A stretch of 36,077 nt of DNA, taken from the NCBI GenBank assembly GCA_023659775.1, contig JAGXOS010000003.1, positions 1 through 36,077 of the forward strand, written 5' to 3'. Of this stretch, positions 27,312-36,077 are shown piece after piece; positions within the stretch are counted from its first letter, which is position 1, and each line of letters begins with the position of its first letter. The notes under the pieces are model-generated. The model did not search any database. It was given only the letters and a program-made list of their open reading frames with translations, and was not told the DNA's origin. Source of the stretch: Methanomicrobia archaeon LH_S14 (GTDB lineage Archaea; Halobacteriota; Syntropharchaeia; Alkanophagales; Methanospirareceae). The translations under genes were made by a program, and so were the position numbers.

Positions 27312-27420
27312 CACAAACCTTTTTGCAAGCAAAAAGCTTTACCAAAAAAATATGCGTTTCTTTGATCAAACTTTCTTTGTGAAAGAAAGTTTGTGTGAAA
27401 ATCTGTGTAATCTTGTGGTT
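27287..27420. repeat. MITE-like element: outer imperfect inverted repeats enclosing AT-rich hairpins
   Basis: Left aaaccacgagatttcacaagattaacacaaac (27287-27318); right gtgtgaaaatctgtgtaatcttgtggtt (27393-27420); internal hairpins ctttttgcaagcaaaaag and caaactttctttgtgaaagaaagtttg. Confidence 0.7.
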
Positions 27421-27482
27421 ATACAAGTTATAATTTTCGGAATGCTTAGGAATATAAAGCTGCAATCTCTTTTAACATACGT

Positions 27483-29378
27483 ATGGAAATGGACTACCAT
27501 AAAATAGGACTAAAGGCAGGTTTGGAAATACACCAGCAGTTAGATACGAAAACCAAACTCTTCTGCAAATGCCCCACCATGCTAAGAGACAAGAAAGAAT
27601 CCAATTTCTCCTTTAAACGGTATCTGAGAGCGTCAAAGAGCGAAATGGGCGAAGTGGACGAAGCTGCGCTTGAGGAGGAGAAATATAGCAGGACTTTTAT
27701 TTACAAGGGATATGACAGCACCTGTTTGGTAGAAAATGACGAACAGCCGCCGGGAGAATTGAATCGAGAAGCTATTGACATTTCCTTAGAAGTAGCACTG
27801 CTTCTGAACATGAATCCCCTGGATGAGGTTCACACGATGCGAAAAATTGTTATAGACGGGTCTAACACGTGTGGATTCCAGAGAACTGCGTTAGTAGCAA
27901 CGGATGGCGGGATAGAGACAGAAGAAGGTTTTGTTGGCGTTGATTCCCTTTGCCTGGAAGAAGATGCGGCATCGAAGATCGAAACAGAAGGTGACGCCGT
28001 TGTTTATTCCTTAGACCGGCTGGGGATACCGCTTGTAGAAATAGGTACTGCTCCTGATATAAGAACGGCAGAGCAGGCGAGGAAAGTAGCAGAGCAATTA
28101 GGCATGATATTGCGCTCCACAGGTAAGGTGAAACGTGGATTAGGAACAATCAGGCAGGACATAAACATTTCAATAGAAGGCGGTGCTCGTGTGGAGATAA
28201 AGGGCGTTCAGAACTTGAGGATGATAGGAGAAATCGTGAAAAACGAAGCCGTTCGACAGTTAAAGCTTATAGAGCTAAGAGAGGAGTTGAAAAGGAGAAG
28301 AGCCGAGGTTGAGAGACTAATTGAAAATTTATCGGGCATATTTGAAGGCACTTCTTCAAAAGTAATAAAAAAAGCAGGAGGAGAAGTGTTTGGAATATGC
28401 CTGCGTGGTTTCGCAGGTATCCTCGGAACAGAAATACAACCCGGGAGAGGGTTTGGCAGCGAATTAGCGGATTTCGCAAGTAAGTATGGTGCAGGTTTGA
28501 TGCACACCGATGAACTTCCCGCGTATGGTATAAGTGAGGAAGAGGTAGCGCAACTGAAAAGATCTTTTGACGCTACTGAAGATGATTGCGTGGTGATAGT
28601 TGCAGCGGAGAGAGAACGTGCGGAGAAAGCGTTAAATGCAGTACTGAGAAGGGCGGAAGAAGCGATGCGAGAAATACCAAAAGAGACGAGAAGAGCGCTG
28701 CCAAACGGAAGCAGTGCTTATATGCGACCTTTACCTGGTGCTGCGAGGATGTATCCGGAGACAGATGTGCCGCCGGTAGAAATAGATGAGCAAAGGTTGA
28801 AAGAAATAAGAAGCAAGCTTCCTGAGACGTTTGAGCACCGAAAAGCGAGATATAAGAAAAAGTTCGGCTTAAATAACGAACTCGCGGAAAAAATCTCTCG
28901 CAATCCTAATTTCTCGCTTTTTGAACGCATAATGGAATCGTATGAGAACATACCAGCAACGTTGGTGGTCAGGACTCTTACGGATACGTTAGCCGAGTTG
29001 ATGCAAGAAGGAGTTGGGGTAGAAGTAGAAGTGGAAAAGTTGGAAGACCAGCATTTCATGGATGTCTTCAAGCTGCTTTCCGCGAATGCGTTTGGGAAGG
29101 AGGCTGTACCAGACATTTTGAAATTTTTGGCAAACAAGCCTGAGATGAGTGTAGATAAGGCGATAGAAGAAATCGGGCTTAAGGTGAACATAGAGGAGGT
29201 GGAGAAGCTCATAGAGGATATAGTGAATTCTAAGAAGGATTTTATACGCGAGAAGGGCGCAAGGGCATTGGGACCGCTGATGGGCGTTGTGATGAAGGAA
29301 TTGCGTGGTAAAGTGGATGGGAAGGTGATAAATAGGATATTGGAGGAGAAGGTGAAGGAAGTTCAGGAGGGTGGTTAA
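27483..29378 (+). CDS. gatE: Glu-tRNA(Gln) amidotransferase subunit E
   Basis: YHKIGLKAGLEIHQQLDTKTKLFCKCPTMLRD; VHTMRKIVIDGSNTCGFQRTALVATDGGIE; SAYMRPLPGAARMYPETDVPPV. Confidence 0.97.
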   Translation: MEMDYHKIGLKAGLEIHQQLDTKTKLFCKCPTMLRDKKESNFSFKRYLRASKSEMGEVDEAALEEEKYSRTFIYKGYDSTCLVENDEQPPGELNREAIDISLEVALLLNMNPLDEVHTMRKIVIDGSNTCGFQRTALVATDGGIETEEGFVGVDSLCLEEDAASKIETEGDAVVYSLDRLGIPLVEIGTAPDIRTAEQARKVAEQLGMILRSTGKVKRGLGTIRQDINISIEGGARVEIKGVQNLRMIGEIVKNEAVRQLKLIELREELKRRRAEVERLIENLSGIFEGTSSKVIKKAGGEVFGICLRGFAGILGTEIQPGRGFGSELADFASKYGAGLMHTDELPAYGISEEEVAQLKRSFDATEDDCVVIVAAERERAEKALNAVLRRAEEAMREIPKETRRALPNGSSAYMRPLPGAARMYPETDVPPVEIDEQRLKEIRSKLPETFEHRKARYKKKFGLNNELAEKISRNPNFSLFERIMESYENIPATLVVRTLTDTLAELMQEGVGVEVEVEKLEDQHFMDVFKLLSANAFGKEAVPDILKFLANKPEMSVDKAIEEIGLKVNIEEVEKLIEDIVNSKKDFIREKGARALGPLMGVVMKELRGKVDGKVINRILEEKVKEVQEGG

Positions 29379-29617
29379 AATTTCTTTTTCTCCGTTCCCC
29401 TTTTTGGAACTTTGCTCATATTTTTCTTCTTTTCCAATTATGATGGATATTATGAATTTTCGGATCGTTTTTTTTAAATGAGCTTGTTTTCTCAACTCCA
29501 TCGGATTTTTTCCATTATTTAACGAATGAAGCTGTTATAACAAATATCTTTTTCGTGTGAAAAAACGAAAAGTTTTTAGTATAGTTTTATCGTTTTCAAT
29601 GATTATCTTTAAGAGAG

Positions 29618-29926
29618 ATGGGCGAAGTGGAAGCGAAGAAGGATAGGGTAACAATGCATGGGTTCCGTCATGATAGACATACGGTCTCTTTGCTAAGTGA
29701 CCACTTAGTTTTTTTCGCCGAAATACAGGGGGAAGGTGTTGGAGGCGGCAAAAGAAATTATAGATTATCCACAATAGAAATAGCTAGCTATACTAATTTA
29801 ACCCCAGATAGAGTTCGATATATTTGCAGTCTCCATAAAGAGATTAGACCCATGATGGAAAAAGAGCTTTGGCCCAACAAATCTTTGGAAGAGAAATGGA
29901 GCATACGAGAGCTTGTCGATCTATAG
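29618..29926 (+). pseudogene. Chimeric ORF: frameshifted IS200/IS605-type TnpA N-terminal remnant joined to a wHTH-like segment
   Basis: FRHDRHTVSLLSDHLVF in frame 1 continues as SPKYRGKVLEAAKEIIDYPQ* in another frame across a T7 run (29709-29715); the called frame continues STIEIASYTNLTPDRVRYICSLHKEIRPM. Confidence 0.6.
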
Positions 29927-30120
29927 CCAAATTAAGAAAACAATTGAGATGATGGGGATAGAGACTTCGTATTAAGTAGCTCTGCTCTTTGCTCTATTTT
30001 TTTGATTGAGCATGAGTTAAATGCAATATTCTGTAAAAATCAGGTTTGGAATGGTTGAGACTTCAATCAACCAAACATTTAAATATAATATAGTTCAGAG
30101 TAATAATTGTTATTGGGAAC

Positions 30121-30324
30121 ATGAATGAAATAGAAGCATTCGGAGAGCATAAAGCGCATTGGATAACCATATCTTCAGATGAGTACGAGTCTATGAAATC
30201 AACGCTTGAAGTTCTTTCAGAGCCTGAATTAATGGAACAAATAAAAGAGAGCAGAGAAGATTTCAAAGCAGGGAGGTTCAAAAAGCTCCAGGACTTATTA
30301 AAAGAAAGCGAGAGCAAAGATTAA
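30121..30324 (+). CDS. Putative antitoxin (RelB/Phd-like)
   Basis: ITISSDEYESMKSTLEVLSEPELMEQIKESREDFKAGRFKKLQDLLKE. Confidence 0.65.
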   Translation: MNEIEAFGEHKAHWITISSDEYESMKSTLEVLSEPELMEQIKESREDFKAGRFKKLQDLLKESESKD

Positions 30325-30342
30325 CTCATTTCCTTTTTATGC

Positions 30343-30549
30343 TTAAATCCAACAATTATAAATAATTATATTTTCGCTTTCATCTATCTCAAAAAGCACT
30401 CTCCACCTTTTCTCAAAATAGATTGCCCATATTCCTGCTAGAGGATGTCGTAATGGCTTAGCATAAGAATGCGGTGCAATTTCAAGTTTTAAAAGCTTCT
30501 TATCAATTATGCGCTGGATTTTATCAGGGATGACAATTTCGTAGGCCAT
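30343..30549 (-). CDS. RelE/ParE-superfamily toxin-like protein, convergent to the antitoxin
   Basis: MAYEIVIPDKIQRIIDKKLLKLEIAPHSYAKPLRHPLAGIWAIYFEKRWRVLFEIDESENIIIYNCWI. Confidence 0.65.
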   Translation of the reverse strand: MAYEIVIPDKIQRIIDKKLLKLEIAPHSYAKPLRHPLAGIWAIYFEKRWRVLFEIDESENIIIYNCWI

Positions 30550-30915
30550 ATATAGTTTTCTGTAATTACCGATTTATAAAAGGAACGTTTACATTTTAGC
30601 TTTTATATCAGTTGTCTGGATATAATTTTATGTTATAATCAGGGCAGGTATAGAAATCAATATAAACTTGAATTATAATCTTTCAAACACACGATTGGCA
30701 CAGCGGGCAAAGATTATCGAAGAAGCAAAAACTGATTTTTTTGAGGTTATATCCCATAGATGGGGGATAGAAATTTGAAAGCAGGATTAGATAGCACAGT
30801 TTTTAATGGTAAAGAGTTCCCTTTCAAAGACCATGCAAGGGATTATGTTATATGGAGCGGTATGTGGCTTTTTAAAAAGGTATAGCAAACACATTCATAT
30901 TCTATTCACAGTGAA

Positions 30916-31324
30916 ATGAAGAAAACGAAAACCGGAACCACTTTAAATAAGCCAAAGAAGGGCAAGGTTGTGGTTTCGTGGACAGGCGGAAAAGACGGTT
31001 GTTTTGCCTGTTATAAAGCAATTTCAGAAGGTTTCGATGTCGCATATCTCTTGAATTTTAGAGATATGAAGAGAAGCGGATCTCATGAAATAAATCCAGA
31101 GCTGCTGTCTGCACAATCACAAGCGGTTGAAATTCCAATTCTTTACATAGATTTTATGTCATACGAAGAAGAATTCAATTTGGTGAATACCACACATTCG
31201 TTATTGATGGACCTATGTTCAAAAACCGGATAAGATTTAGGATAGTTAATGGCGAAAAGATATTGAAAGATGGATATTGGTTCTTGGACATCACAGGTAA
31301 AAAACCACGACATTCCACAAGATA
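30916..31324 (+). pseudogene. Dph6-like (diphthine-ammonia ligase / PP-loop ATP pyrophosphatase) with internal deletion and frameshift
   Basis: GKVVVSWTGGKDGCFACYKAISEGFDVAYLLNF...SYEEEF then, in another frame, FGEYHTFVIDGPMFKNRIRFRIVNGEKILKDGYWFLDITGKK. Confidence 0.8.
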
Positions 31325-31480
31325 GACACAACACTTTTTCTTTTTCACAAAAAGAAAACCTGTGCTAAAACTTTTTTGCTTCGCAAAAACCTTTACTAAA
31401 AAATATAGGTTTCTTTGATCAAACTTTCTTTGTGAAAGAAAGTTTGTTGGTAAAGCTTTTCTTTCTAAGAAAAGGTTTAT
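31302..31480. repeat. Second composite hairpin repeat element (related to 27287-27420)
   Basis: Left arm aaaccacgacattccacaagatagacacaaca; hairpins ttttctttttcacaaaaagaaaa, tttttgcttcgcaaaaa, caaactttctttgtgaaagaaagtttg, cttttctttctaagaaaag. Confidence 0.7.
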
Positions 31481-31486
31481 TGAAGT

Positions 31487-31996
31487 ATGAAAGAAGAAAA
31501 GACAATTAAAAGCGAGCAGATATACAAAGGGAAAGTAGTTCAGTTAAGGGTTGATACCGTTTCATTGCCGGATGGTAGGACAAAAATACGTGAAATTGTC
31601 GTTCATCCGGGTGCGGCAGCTATTGTTCCTTTGATGGACGATGGTGAAAAGGTATTGTTAGTAGAGCAATACCGAAAAGCTATTGAAAGTAAAACTTTAG
31701 AGATACCCGCAGGTACACTTGAGGAAGGGGAGTCGCCTGAAGAATGTGCGAGACGGGAACTAATCGAGGAGACGGGTTTTCAAGCATCGAAACTGGATAA
31801 ACTGATGGAATTTTATCCATCTCCGGGTTTTAGCAGCGAGATAATACACATTTTCGTAGCGAGCGGACTGAAGAAAGTTTCTGACGCTGAAGCCGAACTT
31901 CCGATACGGTTTGTGCGGTTGAATGAGTTATTGACGAAGATAAGAAACGGCGAAATAAAGGATGGAAAAACAGCAATAGGAGTGTTGATGGTTTAA
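31487..31996 (+). CDS. NUDIX hydrolase (ADP-ribose pyrophosphatase-like)
   Basis: [56 protein letters not shown] box GX5EX7REUXEEXGU. Confidence 0.93.
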   Translation: MKEEKTIKSEQIYKGKVVQLRVDTVSLPDGRTKIREIVVHPGAAAIVPLMDDGEKVLLVEQYRKAIESKTLEIPAGTLEEGESPEECARRELIEETGFQASKLDKLMEFYPSPGFSSEIIHIFVASGLKKVSDAEAELPIRFVRLNELLTKIRNGEIKDGKTAIGVLMV

Positions 31997-32000
31997 AGAT

Positions 32001-32219
32001 ATGAAGCTAAAAATAATACGCCAAAAAGGAGGACCAAAAATACAGGAGGAATGCAATCGAATTGGTGGATGTCCTGTTGGTGGAGCGGTTATTAGTGGGA
32101 GTGGCAATTTAAAAGCGAAATACGTGATTCATGCCGTCGGTCCGAGATACGGTGAAGGAGATGAGAATGAGAAACTGAAGAATGCAACGCTGAACAGCTT
32201 GAAAATATTTGAAGTATGA
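32001..32219 (+). pseudogene. Truncated macrodomain (ADP-ribose-binding) fragment
   Basis: [60 protein letters not shown]; lacks the N-terminal GDIT/NAAN region and the C-terminal half. Confidence 0.75.
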
Positions 32220-34659
32220 AACATATTCTTCTGATCCCAAAAGGCGAAAATATGGTTATTTGGGGACCTAATGGAGCGGGGAAGAGTGCTGTGCTGTTGT
32301 AGATGCAATTGACTTTTTATTCACAGGACAAATATCGAGTTTAATTGGTGCGGGTACAGCGGGAATAACACTTAAAAATCATGGTCCTCATATAGATCAG
32401 CGACCAGTGGATGCTTTTGTCCGCGCGAAAATCAAAATGGACGGAGTGGATGAGCCCATCAACTTAGAACGCAAGATGTCCTCTCCTAAACGCCTTTCGT
32501 ATCCTGAAGAATACAAGGCACGAGTCAAAACCATATTGGAAGTGGCAGCACGAGGTCAAAACGTCTTGTCACGCCGTCAAATTCTCAAGTACGTAGCTGC
32601 TGAACCCGGTAGGCGCGCTACCGCAATCCAGGCTCTCTTGAATCTCGACGAAATAGAAGATATTCGTAAAGCGCTTGGTAGAATCCAGCGAACTGCTGCC
32701 AGTGAATACAATAATGCTCGAATTCGAGTAGAAGCAAGCCAAAAGGACGTACAAACAACTTTGAATCTAACTTCGTTCTCTACGGGTGGAGTTATTGATA
32801 AAATAAACGAGCTCAGGAAGGTGTTAGGTGGAGGGCCACTCACAAAACTCACTATCTCATCCTTTAAGGCGGGGATAACTGCCCCTTCGGCTCGCCCATC
32901 CCCAAGTGGAATAAATCCCGAGCTGGTAAAAAGTGACGTTAACGCGCTCATGGAACTCATCAAACCAGTAGAACCTTTTGTTAGCAAGAAAGACGAAGAT
33001 TTGCGCCGGCTCGTGAAAGAGCTTCGAGAAGACGAGCATCTCCGTCGAGAATTAACTTCCAGAAAACTTATAGAGATGGGTCTAACGTTATTAGATGAAG
33101 AGGGAGCATGCCCCCTCTGCGGGAAACCCTGGCCTCCAGAAGAACTTCGCAAGCATCTGGATACACGCCTTGCAAACGCTGTACAGGCAGCAGAGAAACA
33201 GAGAACTATTGACGATTTAGCAATAGCAGTGGGCTCTGTTTTAGAGACCGCAATTGACTATGTCGGCCGAATTGAGGACGCAGTAACTCAGCTGCTAAAA
33301 ATGTCGGAGTTGGTCGGAGCCTTCCACGCATGGAAAGAGCAACTTCAGAAATGGCTTGAAATCCTGTCTGACCCGCTTACACAATATCCGATAACAACTC
33401 AGCCTGCAAAAGGCATCGAGAGACTTTTAGCTCCAAAAAATATCAACGAGATGTTACAGTCCATAAAAGATAAGGTAACGAAGTTGATTCCGATTGTTTC
33501 TCCCGAACAGACTGCGTGGGATACCCTCACCAGAATGGAAGCCTTTTGGAAACAATTTATTCAAGCACGATATGCCGCTCGAAGCGCTGGCCGCTTCAAG
33601 AAGCGAGCTGATGCCATGTTAACTGCATTCTTAGAAGCCCGCAACGGTGTTTTAACAGAACTTTACGATTCCATAGAAAGCACGTTCTCTGCCTTTTATC
33701 GGGAAATGCACTCCGAAGATGAAAAGTCTTTTAAAGCATCCTTTAAGCCCCGCGGTGCAGGACTACTGTTTGAGGTGGACTTTTATGGACGTGGCATGTT
33801 TCCGCCTCTTGCGTTACACAGCGAAGGGCACCAGGATAGCATGGGCATTTGCTTGTACCTGGCGTTAATCCGGCGGATTGATGAGGGGCTTGTCAATCTG
33901 ACTGTCCTTGATGATGTGGTAATGTCAGTAGACGCCAATCACAGAAGAAGCTTCTGTAAACTACTCAGAGAGCAATTCCCGGATAGACAATTCATTATAA
34001 CAACTCATGACAAAACGTGGTCACGGCAACTCAGAACAGAAGGCATCGTAAATAGCAAAAACCTCATCGAGTTCAGGCGATGGTCTCTTGAAACTGGACC
34101 GCTACTTTCAAACGATATTGATTTCTGGAAGGAGATAAAAGTCGATCTATACAACAATAAGGTTCCTTCAGCTGCCCACCGGCTCCGACGTGGCGCAGAG
34201 TATTTTTTTGAAATGGCGTGTGATCGTCTTTGTGCTCCCATTGCGTATCGTGGTGACTATCGCTGGGAACTGGCAGACTACCTTTCAGGAGCTATTGGAG
34301 CCTACAAGAAATATCTGAAGCAAGCCAAAAAGGTAGCCCAAAGCTGGAAGAATCAGGAGCTCTTTGAGCAGTTAAATGAATTGGACACAGTGGCAAAGCA
34401 GATAATTACGAGGTCTCAAGTGGAGCAGTGGGCAATAAACGAAAACGTTCATTATAATAAGTGGGGAGACTTTTCAGAACCCGACTTCCGTTTAGTCGTC
34501 GAAGCATTCCAAGACCTCTTTGGTTTATTTAGATGCTCTTCTTGCGGTGGGTTTATTTATATCACCCATGTAGATCGAGAAAGCGATAGCATCCGCTGCG
34601 GGTGCGGTGCTATAAACTGGAACCTCATAGAAAGACAGAACACCATGATTAATTTATAA
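32216..34659 (+). pseudogene. Rad50/SMC-like AAA ATPase with zinc-hook-like CPLC motif and C-terminal zinc ribbon; Walker A region frameshifted by a 5-bp duplication
   Basis: KGENMVIWGPNGAGKSAV then, after gtgctgtgct (32286-32295), VVDAIDFLFTGQISSLIG... in the frame of the 32407-34659 ORF; GACPLCGKPW; VNLTVLDDVVMSVDANHRRSF Walker B; CSSCGGF...CGCG. Confidence 0.75.
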
Positions 34660-34679
34660 TTGAATCATCAACCACCTCT

Positions 34680-36074
34680 CTATAGTGTGTACTTCTTCCC
34701 CTGCTCAACTATCTCCACATTTATATTCTTTGAAAAATCATTGAACATCTCCGGGTGTTCGGTATGAACGGGATATACTCTTTCGGGATTTATTTCTTCA
34801 ATAATTGCCCCTATTTCAGCTCCAGAAGCATGTCCAGAAGCATGAGCAAAATATTCTTTAATTCCAAAAAGTTCTAACCAGTTCCTTTTTCGCTCCTCAT
34901 CTAATTCCATCTCCTCACAGAATGGTTCACAGGAAGATTTTATCCAGATAGCCTCTTTTGGTTGGATATCTGTAAGTTGATTTATTTCCCAGAGGTTCAT
35001 GGAGACCACATATTTTTCTGGATTTTTCTGCAATGCTTTGCAGGTTATTGAATTCTCTCTATTGATAAATTCTTTTTCCCAATTTACATAATCCTGCTCG
35101 ACCAATGTACGATCAATTCCGTCCTTGCAAATTAAACCCCAACCCTTCTTAGGAACTAAAATCTTCACGTCACTGAGCGAGAAGGGACATAAATCTCCCA
35201 ACGCTTCGATAAGGTGTGCAAGTTTTAAGGTTACAACAAATTCCCGCTTATTTGTTTCGGCAGCTTCAAAAATAGTATTTACTCTATCTAAATCTCTCAT
35301 TGGATGTTCAACAAAGACCAATCCTTTTGCCTTAGCGGCAATCAACTGCGTGATTTCTTTCTTTACTCCTTCTTCGCTGTCTTTTTGTGTGCTATCAATT
35401 CTTGTTCCTTCGGATAATAGCCATTTTGGCTTAGCAGCTTTCGCTTTTTCAACAAATTTCTTACTTAACTCTTGATTGGAACCATGAAAACGAATATCTC
35501 CGGTATAAACTAAATTTCCTTCTTCAGAATAAATAATGTAGCCACATGCTCCGGGTAGAGAATGATCTACGGGAACCATTTCAACCTCTAACGAGCCAAT
35601 TGTAACTTTATCCTCTGGTTCCATCACATGAAAAATTCGCTCGTGGACAAAATCAGTATTTTTCCTTGTAACTCTGCTTAAGTTACCTTTTTTATTCGTG
35701 TAAAAAGTAAAAGCGTCGCAGGCTGTAATTAAGTCTGATAACGGATTTCTTCCCGTCTCTTCTGAGGATTGGAGAATGATTTTTGTTGCTTTTGTACAGT
35801 AAATAGGGATATCAGTCCTCAAAAAATGGATATATTGTGCATGGTCAGCATGTGCATGGGTAAGAAAAACAGCATCTACGCTTTTCTCCTCTTCTGGACG
35901 GTCCATGTGCTTGAGATAATCTTCCCGGTAAATGCCTTTGATATCAGGAAGAAGACCTAATTCGAAAAAGTCGGCTAAAGCAGAGCATTTTCTCGGTTGT
36001 AAGAACTCGGCAAAGTAGGTGTTTGCGATTTTAAAGCTCATGCCGAAATCGAGGAGTATTTTTGTGCCTTCCAC
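34680..36074 (-). CDS. MBL-fold (RNase J/beta-CASP-like) metallo-hydrolase, probably continuing beyond the window
   Basis: VDAVFLTHAHADHAQYIHFL; VPVDHSLPGACGYIIYSEEGNLVYTGDIRFHG; FAHASGHASGAEIGAIIEEINPERVYPVHTEHPEMF. Confidence 0.88.
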   Translation of the reverse strand: MEGTKILLDFGMSFKIANTYFAEFLQPRKCSALADFFELGLLPDIKGIYREDYLKHMDRPEEEKSVDAVFLTHAHADHAQYIHFLRTDIPIYCTKATKIILQSSEETGRNPLSDLITACDAFTFYTNKKGNLSRVTRKNTDFVHERIFHVMEPEDKVTIGSLEVEMVPVDHSLPGACGYIIYSEEGNLVYTGDIRFHGSNQELSKKFVEKAKAAKPKWLLSEGTRIDSTQKDSEEGVKKEITQLIAAKAKGLVFVEHPMRDLDRVNTIFEAAETNKREFVVTLKLAHLIEALGDLCPFSLSDVKILVPKKGWGLICKDGIDRTLVEQDYVNWEKEFINRENSITCKALQKNPEKYVVSMNLWEINQLTDIQPKEAIWIKSSCEPFCEEMELDEERKRNWLELFGIKEYFAHASGHASGAEIGAIIEEINPERVYPVHTEHPEMFNDFSKNINVEIVEQGKKYTL

Positions 36075-36077
36075 CTC

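Noticed and set aside
30640-30885. Short open stretches (NYNLSNTRLAQRAKIIEEAKTDFFEVISHRWGIEI*; MGDRNLKAGLDSTVFNGKEFPFKDHARDYVIWSGMWLFKKV*)
   Set aside because: Look coding-like and may be gene remnants, but too short and unassigned to call.

Overview
The window reads as archaeal chromosome from a methanogen or ANME-related Euryarchaeote. This is an inference from RpoF/Rpb4 plus DUF655, a McrA-thioamidation-type YcaO, archaeal GatE, archaeal Elp3, ApgM, HdrA, a PAC2 protein, archaeal-type promoters and a PGF-CTERM-like surface protein. Conserved housekeeping genes are separated by unusually scarred intergenic and accessory DNA. Scars seen directly in the sequence include: a decayed ISL3-type IS (14295-15641) with recognisable ~25-bp terminal inverted repeats, whose right end truncates an HsdR_N-like nuclease gene; a 5-bp tandem duplication that knocks the Walker A region of a Rad50-like ATPase out of frame; an internally deleted Dph6-like ATP pyrophosphatase; truncated PIN, macrodomain and GDPD genes; a frameshifted IS200 TnpA remnant; a duplicated surface-protein 3' end; and a dispersed family of AT-rich hairpins with 3-nt loops, some inside MITE-like composite elements. 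The best candidate for an undescribed functional system is the intact two-gene unit at 11644-14294. It encodes a 206-aa unknown protein and a ~675-aa protein with a putative DNA-recognition head and a PD-(D/E)XK/Vsr-like nuclease motif, next to other restriction-like debris and a tRNA-Arg gene. All family calls are by eye from motifs; no database search was run.
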